64,000 nt of DNA from Isoetes taiwanensis. Its lineage: Eukaryota; Streptophyta; Lycopodiopsida; Isoetales; Isoetaceae. Each line of letters opens with the position of its first letter. The first letter of the stretch is position 1. Of this stretch, positions 55,715-64,000 are shown piece by piece. Location: positions 34,888,128 through 34,952,127 of the forward strand of contig JAJEKV010000002.1 of NCBI GenBank assembly GCA_021234155.1, read 5' to 3'. Position numbers and translations under genes: made by a program. The notes under the pieces were generated by a model. That model saw only the letters and a list, made by a program, of their open reading frames with translations. It had not been told where the DNA came from and made no database searches.

Positions 55715-58700
55715 TTCCCCTTTCATATCATCTGTTATGCTGACTTTGTTAACTCCTAACATTGCCTGTAACTTCAGAAACCTATGAACAGGCAAAACTT
55801 TTGTGAATACATCTGCTGTTTGTTCTTCTGTACTCATATATTGAACTGTAATTTTCCCCTTTGACACCATATCTCTTACAAAGTGAACTTGCAGTTCAAT
55901 ATGTTTCGTTCTCTCATGAAGAACCGGATTTCTTGTAATAGCAAGACAACTCAAACTATCTGTGTAAAGAACTGTTGGTTCCATTTGCATTATGCCAAGT
56001 TCATTCAAAATTCTTCTTACCCAGACAATTTCTCTTGCAGCCAAAGATGTAGCATTGTACTCGGCCTCTGCAGTTGACATTGCTATGCACCCTTGTTTCT
56101 TGCTTTTCCATGATATACAGCCACCTCCAAGTTTTAACATATATCCAGATGTAGATTCTCTTGTGTCTAAATCCCCACCCCAATCTGGATCTGAGTATGC
56201 TGTCAGTGTAAGATCATCATTGCAAAAAGTCAGTCCATAATTTTGTGTTCCTTTAAGGAATCTAAGTACCCTTTTTGCTGCTTGCCAATGCTGCCTACCT
56301 GGATTGTTCAGAAACCTGCTCAATATGTTAACACTAAATGCAATATCTGGTCTGCATGTATTTGCCACATATAATAGACAGCCAACCAACTCTCTGTACG
56401 GATATCTTTCCATTTCTTTCTTTTCTTCTTCATTTTTGGGACTTTGCTCTAAAGATAACTTCTGACCTGTAGCTAAAGGAGAAGATACCACTTTGCAGTC
56501 AATCATACGAAATCTTTGTAACATACTTTGTATGTTCTTAACCTGTGTTATGCAGAGCCTTTTTTCCTCATTATTTCTGAAAACTTCCATCCCTAAAAAC
56601 CTTTTAAGGGGGCCAAGATCCGTCATTTTAAATCTGTTATTGAGAATCTGTTTGCAGTAGTTTAAGCAATCAATATGATTAGCTGCCATGATGTTATCAT
56701 CAACATAAAGAGCGATAATGCAAAACTGATCATTATGCTTAAAGATATACAAGTTACCGTCATTCTGTAACTTCATAAAGCCTTGTTCTTTCAAGAAATT
56801 GTCCATACACAAAAACCATTGCCTAGTGACTGCTTCAACCCATACACCGCCTTTTTTAATTTCCAGACCATATTTTCTCCTCGTTCATAGCCTTTGGGCT
56901 GCTTCATAAATATGTCTTCATCTAAATCTGCATTTAAAAAGGCCGTACCTACATCCATATGATGTATGAGTAAATTATGAGCATTTGCATAAGCCAATAG
57001 TATCCGGATGCTTGTAAGCTTGACTATGGGTGAAAAAAGTCTCTTCGTAATCAATTCCTTTCTTTTGGGAAAAACCCTGAGCAACAAGCCTTGCCTTGTA
57101 CTTGTGCTCACCATTTACTCCACTCTTTAGCTTAAAAATCCATTTGTTACCAACTATGTTCTTATTCAATGGTTTCTTCACTAACTCATATGTTCCAGTT
57201 CTTTCGAATGATAACATCTCTTCATTCATTGCTGATTGCCATCGATCTGCCTCCTTAGACTCAATAGCCTCTTCATAACATTTAGGAACATTAGTTTCTA
57301 ATAATGCAAGTATGTCATGAATTTCAAACTTTTCTAATCTCTTGCTAGTTCCAGTTTCCGTTCTTCCAAAATTGTCTACATCAATGTCTTGTGTATCAGC
57401 TTTAAGCAATTCTGTTTCAGTTCTTCTCCTTCTTCTCACATTTTGTTTTTCAACAAGCTTTTGTTCCTGTGCTGGTCTTTGATCTTCTGCTGTATCAATG
57501 TTCATTGTATTCTCTGTTTCCTTGTTTTCAGCTGGTTGCTCATCATCTTCAAGATCAGTCTGTTTACTTTGAGTTTCAGATTTCACATCATCACTAACAA
57601 TATTGCCCCTGTTATTAATTTCTCTCCTATTCTTGTACAATATTCCTTCATCAAATTTAACATCTCTGCTCACAATAATTTTCCTTTTTTCTGGTTGATA
57701 AATTCTGTATGCTTTAGACATATCGTCATAGCCTACCAGAAAACCTAGTACTGCTCTATCATCTAGTTTCTTTCTAAGTTCCTCTGGTACGTGAGCAAAT
57801 GCAAGACATCCAAATGCTTTCAAATAATCATACTTTACCTCTCTTTGGGTCCAAATTTCTTCAGCAATTTTCCCATCCAAGCTTGAGCTAGGAATCCTGT
57901 TTTGTAAAAAAACTGCCACCTTGACTGCTTCTTCCCATAGATAGTTAGGTAACCCAGACATCTTAAGCATTGATCTCACTGAATTAAGTATAGATCTATT
58001 TTTCCTTTCAGCCACTCCGTTTTGTTGCGGGGTATGACTACATGTTACTTGCCGTCTTATTCCTTTTTTAATGCAATATTTCCTGAATTCTCCTGCCATA
58101 AACTCACCTCCCCTGTCAGTCCTTAAGCATTTAATCTTCTTGCCTGTGTCTCTTTCAACTTCTGCTTCATACATTTTATAAGCTATAAAAGCTTCATCTT
58201 TAGAGTCTAAAAAATAACATTTGGTTCGCCTAGAATAATCATCTATAAACGTTATAAAATACCTCCTTCCTTGCAGGCTTCGTATATTGATGGGACCACA
58301 CAGATCACTATGCACCAACTCGAGTAACTCCTTTGCCCTTTGCTTTGACTTCCTAAATGGTAATCTTGTACTTTTTCCTATCATACATCCCACACAAGTG
58401 AATTCTTTCAAATCTGTAACAGAAATCAGTCCCCTTTTTGCCATCATTCTCAAGTTATTTAAATTTGTGTGCCCAAGTCTCTCATGCCAGATTCTCAAGG
58501 ATGGACATGTTATATTATTTATGCAACCTGCTAAAGCTTTATTATGGAATCCATATAATTTTCCAACACGTTTTGCATAAAACCTCATTTCATTGCCAAA
58601 GAACACTTTACAACAGAGTTTGTCAAAACAAACTCTAAAACCCAGATCAGCCAACTGGCTTACAGAAATTAAGTTTCTAACAAGATTGGGCACACACAGC

Positions 58701-58933
58701 ACATTGCTCAAATTAACTGCTCGTCCTTGCAAGTCAAACAGCTCTAACATTCCTGATTCTTCAACCCTTTGTAATTCTCCGTCTCCCATTTGTACAAAGG
58801 TTGCAGACCTGCTTCTCCTTTCCTTTAGAGCATCAATAGTGTTTACTACTGATCTCTCAGCTCCACTATCTATGACAAGGAGATCACCCATCATTAGATT
58901 TCTTTTTAAAATTATCATAAGCATTTGAACCAC
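55712..58933 (-). CDS. copia pol: protease, integrase, RT, RNase H
   Basis: In order: protease (LLVIDSGAERSVV), GAG-pre-integrase (IWHERLGHTNLNNL, CVGCMIGKSTRLPF), integrase core (HSDLCGPI, FIDDYSRRT, RTDRGGEF, TPQQNGVAERKNRSI), reverse transcriptase (NKWIFKLKS, KARLVAQGFSQ, then HHMDVGTAFLNADL, VYGLKQS and the catalytic ALYVDDNIMAA), and RNase H (LTAYSDPDWGGDLD, STSGY, STAEAEY, RTKHIE). A frameshift near 57000-57110 splits RT, and another near 56800. Otherwise it is well preserved, so it is a relatively young but probably inactive copy. Confidence 0.95.
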
Positions 58934-59028
58934 TTACCTCTGTTTCAGAATCTTCTTCTTCTGCAGTGGTACTTTGTGTCAAATTAACACTGCTAATTTG
59001 TTCATCTTTCGCCTTATTTCCTCTTCCT

Positions 59029-59910
59029 CTAGCAAAGACGCTGAGCTGCCCCTATTCTTGTATAGTCTCCCCTTCCTCTGCCTCTGCCCAAATCCTTTGG
59101 ACTGGGACACGCAGCAGCCATATGGCCATAGCCATTGCAATTAAAGCACTTGCTATCTTTTGCCTTAGGGCAATTAGCTTTTAAGTGTCCATACGCTTTA
59201 CAAATAAAGCATGGGCCTACTTTCCCACTACCTCTGCCTCTTCCTGCATATAACACTTCAATATGCTCATCTTCTTCTTCTTGACTTATCTTCCTTTGCT
59301 CCATTTCAGTTCTTATAAGTGTTTCAGCCTTTTCTCTGTTCCTTCCCACAGTCCTAATTAGAGTTCCCAACTCTCCAAATTTTGAAAAGGCTCTTGCTAA
59401 AGACATTACCTGAAATTCTCTAGTTATAGGAACCCCAGCAGCCTCCATATCAGCTATTATATTATCAAATTTCTGGAAAAACTGTGTTAGATTGTCATTT
59501 TGTTGAAATCTCAGTCTCCTAAGCTCTCTATCAAGCATATCAAGTTGAGAAGTATTTTTAACTTCATAAGTTTTAATCAAATACTCCCACATTTCCTTTG
59601 GTGTTTTTCCTTTTAATTTCAACATGATATTAGAGCTTAGCTTGCTGCTTATAATGACACGAGCTTCTTGTATTTTACCTCTTCTACTGCTTTCATTATG
59701 ACCTCCAGTTACACTTGCAGATTCTTCAGCTCCCCTGGATGAATTTGCAGTACTACTTTCAGCATCAATGTTATCAGTTCCTTCAATATACTCCCATAAT
59801 CCTTCAGCTTCCAATACATCCTTCATTCTGCCTTTCCATGCTTGAAATCCAGCCTCTCCTTGGAATATCTCAATGCCACTCAATAGTGATGCTCCCAGCC
59901 TGGTAGACAT
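59029..59910 (-). CDS. copia gag with two zinc knuckles
   Basis: ATG 59910 directly follows the PBS (MSTRLGASLLSGIEIFQ). The UBN2/Gag domain contains GFQAWKGRMKDVLEAEGLW and TPKEMWEYLIKTYEVKN. Two CCHC knuckles follow: CFICKAYGHLKANC and CFNCNGYGHMAAAC. The frame ends at 59029, while pol coding continues in another frame through about 58930, so gag and pol are separated by a frameshift that could be mutation or error. Confidence 0.9.
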   Translation of the reverse strand: MSTRLGASLLSGIEIFQGEAGFQAWKGRMKDVLEAEGLWEYIEGTDNIDAESSTANSSRGAEESASVTGGHNESSRRGKIQEARVIISSKLSSNIMLKLKGKTPKEMWEYLIKTYEVKNTSQLDMLDRELRRLRFQQNDNLTQFFQKFDNIIADMEAAGVPITREFQVMSLARAFSKFGELGTLIRTVGRNREKAETLIRTEMEQRKISQEEEDEHIEVLYAGRGRGSGKVGPCFICKAYGHLKANCPKAKDSKCFNCNGYGHMAAACPSPKDLGRGRGRGDYTRIGAAQRLC

Positions 59911-59923
59911 GGCTCTGATACCA
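59911..59923 (-). promoter_or_regulatory. copia primer-binding site
   Basis: TGGTATCAGAGCC on the minus strand, two bases from the LTR end and immediately before the gag ATG. A perfect tRNA-iMet-type site. Confidence 0.9.
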
Positions 59924-59925
59924 AA

Positions 59926-60494
59926 TGATAAAATAGGCTTCACTTAAATCGAGTGTCAATACAACAACATGAGATATCAATAGTCAATATCCAACTTAGC
60001 AATATGCATCCTTAACCATATTAAAGTAAAGCTAGATACATCGATTTACTGTAGCAATGAAGACAATAAAACCTTTGAACTTATTTCTCATTTGCAGATC
60101 ACATTGAAGTGCCGTTCCATTGATGCCGGGTCAGCCGAATGATCCAGTCCTTCAACCGCATTCATCAAATACATCTTAGTTTTAATTTATAGAAGGAGCT
60201 CACCGATCTTAGGAGTCGGTTTCGAGCATCCTATTTCTGAGTTCTAATGAGGCACTGTTCCATTCGTTGAAGAGCTGCTAAAATTGTAATGCATTTCGGT
60301 CCAATGGTTTAATGACACACCATTGACCATAGTATTACCCATTTGCTTTAATCATAAACCATTAACCATAGTAACAACCCCTGATTAATCTCCTTAACGA
60401 ATCTGTGCTTGACCTAATGAACCCTTCTGTAAATACCCATGTTCTGCAACACAGACAATATAATATACAGATGACATGACTATAATTCCCTTCA
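59926..60494 (-). repeat. 5' LTR of the copia element
   Basis: On the plus strand it begins TGATAAAATAGG next to the PBS and ends AATTCCCTTCA, giving TG and CA termini. Only its outer 151 bases have a partner in the 3' LTR. Confidence 0.75.
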
Positions 60495-60539
60495 AAAATA
60501 ACTAGATGGCACAAGAATCATGCAAGCATGGATCTAAAC

Positions 60540-62171
60540 CATTGAGAATATGAGGATGTTGCGCCCTAACTAGGGCGGCGGCGGCGGCAACCCGACCATA
60601 GCCAGGACGTCTGGATATCTACTCGCTGGAAGAGTAGCTTCGCTGCTTCTGTCTTCTCAAAGCCATGGCAGATGGTAGGGTGCTCTCTTTCCCTTTTGAT
60701 TCTGCTTGCTGCAACAGAGGACAGAATGGGGGAATGGCCGCTATCTCCACTTTTGTCTTTTTCTTGCATCAAGTTTTGATCTGGTTAGAGATTATTTCAA
60801 GCATTTGCTTTGTGTTTTTGGGTTTAGATAGAGCTATGCTAGCAGATAGCTTGAGCTCCAGAGATCTTGGTGATTGAGAGCTCATGAGCTCAGACCTATC
60901 CAAATCTCATCTTTTTGCTGATGCTAGGGCACATGGATAGTTATTTAGGCTTGGTCTTTCAGATTTGTAAAGTCATTTCATTTGCTTGTGCTTTGGAGAT
61001 GGCTTAAGCTTTGGCTTCTTTTATTGCACTCATGCAATGAAGAGACCGCACTCATTATGGTAAAGGCTGCACTCGCTGCAGTCTTCAGTTATGGTTTTTG
61101 GTCATTTTCTTGGGCATTAGGTAAATGGCTTTCAGATCTTTTGTATTGCTGCTTGCCTTAATGCTGTTTGTGGGCATTTTCTCCTACTCTATCCCAGCTG
61201 GAGAGGGAGATATGGCTGTCTAGGCAAGGCAGAAAAGAGAGTTGATGAAAACAGGATTAGAGGATGAGAGGCCTGTGATCTTGTGTACATTTACCGTAGC
61301 TCTTGTTTGGTTTGTTGTGGGCAGTTATAGATCTTTGTGGTTGCAGTATCTTGCTTGAAGTCAATCTGTGGTGATGCCTTCAAGGAATGCTAAGCACACC
61401 CTCATGTAGTACATGTGGTTGCAGGTAATATGTGTTTTTCTTCCTCAGCATGTTCATGGAAACATGCCATGGTCCGTAGTAGCTTTGTGACATGGAAGAG
61501 GTTGCGGTGGATGTTGAAGTGGAGTGATGGGAACTTTGTGTTGGAAGTACACTCTTGGAGCGCCACTCATAGTATCCTCTTCATGGGAAGACGGAGATCA
61601 GTTCTCCTTAGTACACATGTTTATTTCTGCTGAAATACTTCGGGTTATGCTTCAGGGTGGCTGAAATATACTCATGGAAAGGGATTACACCTCCTATAGT
61701 ACTAGAGATAGGAGAAGACAGTGGAATTTTGAGAGTGCATTTCTTGCGCAGGGTCTCCATGCTGAAAAATTTGTGCTTCTAGGCATATCTTTCGGGAGTG
61801 TGCTTCATGGTTCGGAGGTATCATTTATAGTAGGGCTCTGCTAATGCAGCAGACTTTCCATAGTACCTGCAATGGATGGAAGAGGGCCATGCCCCTTAGT
61901 ACTGAATGAGAGGAGCGGAGAGACACATATTTTCTTGTTACTATATGGAAGGATTGAGGATGCGTCGACAGAGTACAGAGACATCATCATATATTGGCAT
62001 TTAGGCTGATATCTGTCTTTTTTTTTTAATTAATTTTTTCTATCTGGTGACCATGTGCTTATTACACTTCCTATCTAGCCTATTATGTAGCCCACAAGAA
62101 GGGCGTGTACCATTTTTATATTAATCAAAAAAATTCTTAGCCTAAAAAAAAAAAAAAAAAAAAAAAAAAAA
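60540..62171 (+). mobile_element. poly(A)-tailed LINE-like or processed retro-segment
   Basis: The segment ends TACCATTTTTATATTAATC, a short A run and a tail of about 30 A at 62140-62171, the usual look of plant LINE 3' ends. No reverse transcriptase was found in it. Its start is unclear; a GGC microsatellite (60572-60587) and a MADGRVLSFPFD frame near 60665 lie at the left. It may be a non-autonomous LINE derivative or a processed retrocopy of an unknown transcript. Confidence 0.35.
60572..60587 (+). repeat. short (GGC)n microsatellite
   Basis: Five GGC units after an inverted GCGCCCTAACTAGGGC palindrome. Confidence 0.7.
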
Positions 62172-63119
62172 GAAATTAGAAGATGAAAATATAATCGCTT
62201 GATCTAGATGTATGCATTAGTACATCCCGTGAAATCACGGCCACTAAATCAAAGAACAAAGGAAAAAATGTAAAAAAATACGACGGAAACATTATTATGC
62301 TAGATATTAGATGCTGGCTTTACAAGTGAAATAATATAATGGTCATTGTGGACATGTGTGCATTACATCTTTCGTACCATATAAGTTTGGCCCCAGATAA
62401 TGTAAGCATGCCCTTGACACAAGCTTGAGATTTAGTTGAAATTCTTGCAAGGCATTGGGGTGGGCCTAATTGGTTCCTCATATAATAATTTTGTTAGAGG
62501 ACTTTGGCCAATACAATGTTATAGACGTAGTTCATCATGATGCAATTTAATGCACGGTTTGGATGTTCTTATAAATAGTTCTATTAATTGTATAAAATTG
62601 CTTCAGTGTGGACTATTAGTGCAAATCAGACTTTTGTGTAGCAGTACCATGAATCTTTCGGAGACTTTCATGGTTTGGGGTCTAAAGTGACAGACTATCT
62701 AAAGACCAAGACCTGATGATAATCTGGTCTAATACTTTGCAATTGCTCTGATTATGTAGTGACTAAGCTATGCATACCAAAAATGAAGACGTGGTTGTTA
62801 GCACACCTTTCAGGTCTGTTTCTAGCTTTGTTGGGATATGGTTCATGTTATAGGTAGTGCGTCTATTAAATAGCTCGAATTTTTCGATACATTTAGATGT
62901 AGCTCTGTTATATGTCGTTCTCAAGCTTGATGCCATCCATATGGCTTCCCTTCTATGGTTTTTAGAAAGAATTTTGTGCATAAATCTTTTTGTTTTGCTT
63001 TTAAATTACATTGATATCCAACATAATTCAATAAAGCAAGAGGACATGTTCATAATCCAGCTTAATTCAACCACCAAGTCGTTAAATGAGTTCAAGATCT
63101 TACATAATACTTTGTTGAC
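62172..63119. other. intergenic; contains the second dispersed-repeat copy
   Basis: 62480-62620 matches 36790-36960. The rest is AT-rich without a gene. Confidence 0.4.
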
Positions 63120-63692
63120 ATGACACTTGGCATTTTCAATGTTGGAGCAGAGTGCAGAACAACTCCAAACACATTACTTGACATTAACAACTTCCACAGA
63201 ACATGTTGTTCCATTAACACAGCTGCACAACAATTCCAAACATCATTTGACATGAACAAGTGTCACAGAACTTGTTCAATTGCCTCTACGGAGCTGCAGG
63301 GCAGAGCATTGCAGATCTATCATGGAATACATTGCACAGCCACGCAATGTTTAATGCCACATTGCAGATCACAAGAAACAGAATGTGAAGAAGGAAGCAA
63401 CATAAAGAAGCATGTGGACTTGAACCCCACCGATTGCAATCGGTCCCGTGATGCTTCACCTAGCGTAATGGAATGCCCAAAGGGCGCTCCATTATATCCG
63501 GGGGCTAATCCCATGCATGTGCTCAAGCATGCCAATGACAATGCAGCTACCCTATGTTCTCAATTTTTTTCATTTTCTTCTTCTAAAATTCATGCAGCAG
63601 AGACTAAACATGCCATGCTCATGCAGTGCAACTACGAAAGACAACAGAATAAAGGAAATCACAATAGGTTACATATACACAAGACAAAATAA
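63120..63692 (+). other. 190-codon open frame over a ~70-bp tandem duplication
   Basis: The frame includes two imperfect repeat units around 63160-63297: CCAAACACATTACTTGACAT and CCAAACATCATTTGACATGA, each followed by CACAGAAC and a TTGTTC(C/A)ATT phrase. Cysteines and histidines are frequent, but no signal peptide or family feature is present. I cannot tell coding from chance. Confidence 0.2.
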
Positions 63693-64000
63693 AACAAGTG
63701 GGCGAAGCAGACTAATGTCACCAGAATAGTTGCACTTTCCCAACTTTATATGTATCTTACATGCATGCAGCTCTGAAGCTCCATAGACAGATGAGTTTAC
63801 TAGAAGCAGCGAGAGATTATGGTGCTCAACCTATGCAATCTTCTGTCCAGCGAGCAGATCTTGCTATCAATCACAATTGCATAAAAACAACATTGCATGA
63901 AAACAAGAACCTTGTGCATAAAAACAAGAAGCAAATGGCACAAGGTCGAGTACAAAGATGAAGATGAATCTGCATGCTGTTTGTATTGTCCCTTTGTTAG
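63693..64000. other. right edge of window, nothing recognised
   Basis: It has an imperfect duplication (GCATAAAAACAA / GCATGAAAACAAGAACCTTG / GCATAAAAACAAGAAGC) near 63880-63930. No gene is supported. Confidence 0.35.

Larger units (their letters stand above)
55561..60494 (-). mobile_element. Ty1/copia element with full 5' and truncated 3' LTR
   Basis: Minus-strand element. The 5' LTR spans 59926-60494, ending at the PBS, and starts TGAAGGGAATTATAG. The 3' LTR keeps only its first ~154 bases (55561-55714), preceded by a polypurine tract. A complete gag-pol lies between. The 3' LTR is cut at 55561, so no target-site duplication can be identified (GGGAA on the left, AAAAT on the right). Confidence 0.85.

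Noticed and set aside
57389-57748. Hydrophobic open frame antisense to copia pol
   Set aside because: Shadow of the intact pol reading frame on the other strand.

Overview
This 64-kb window looks like a gene-poor, transposon-dense chromosome region of a large land-plant genome. The evidence is plant-type Ty1/copia and Ty3/gypsy elements with tRNA-iMet primer-binding sites, plant L1-like LINEs, Tourist-type MITEs, a MiAMP1-like secreted peptide, a plant TMEM131 homologue and an exon of a plant TM9SF (EMP70) protein. A fern or other non-flowering vascular plant is my best guess, but the sequence does not prove it. Almost every long reading frame, host or mobile, carries 1-base frameshifts. Because these occur even in otherwise conserved genes, some may be assembly consensus errors rather than decay.

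Layout. 0-9 kb: MITEs (223-669, 3470-3838), a lone TM9SF exon (1290-1768, minus), the possible start of an unknown gene (2181-2668, minus), a 5' LTR with PBS and a non-coding internal region (4285-6160), and a copia remnant cut by a LINE 3' tail (6395-7530). 9-16 kb: a weak secreted-peptide candidate and the TMEM131-like gene (10917-15706, plus). 17-22.5 kb: two LINE fragments and a DUF7869-like protein remnant (minus). 22.5-30.6 kb: a low-recognition region with a purine-rich minisatellite, duplicated gene-like units, intergenic clusters of a GCACCG(T/C)GG motif and a minus-strand gene (27138-28648) that resembles an accessory protein in the large gypsy element. 30.6-35.5 kb: an LTR fragment inserted into a degraded gypsy gag-pol, followed by a LINE fragment.

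37.2-50.1 kb: the most interesting object. It is a 12.9-kb minus-strand Ty3/gypsy chromovirus with 1.6-kb LTRs and a 5-bp target duplication (CTCGC), inserted into an older MITE-like repeat. Between its 5' LTR and gag it carries two extra genes, each preceded by its own TATA box. The first is a histone H3-like gene that starts with the canonical tail [10 protein letters not shown] and ends in a full histone fold. The second is an unknown acidic protein of about 500 aa (here called acc2) with a divergent relative at 27-28.6 kb. The element's integrase ends in a chromodomain, so it encodes both a putative reader of H3 tails and an H3-like protein.

50-64 kb: an intact-looking MiAMP1-like antimicrobial peptide gene (52583-52969, minus, first exon only ATG), vague exon-like stretches, a copia element (55561-60494, minus) with a full 5' LTR and truncated 3' LTR, a poly(A)-tailed LINE-like segment ending at 62171, and unassigned sequence to the window end.
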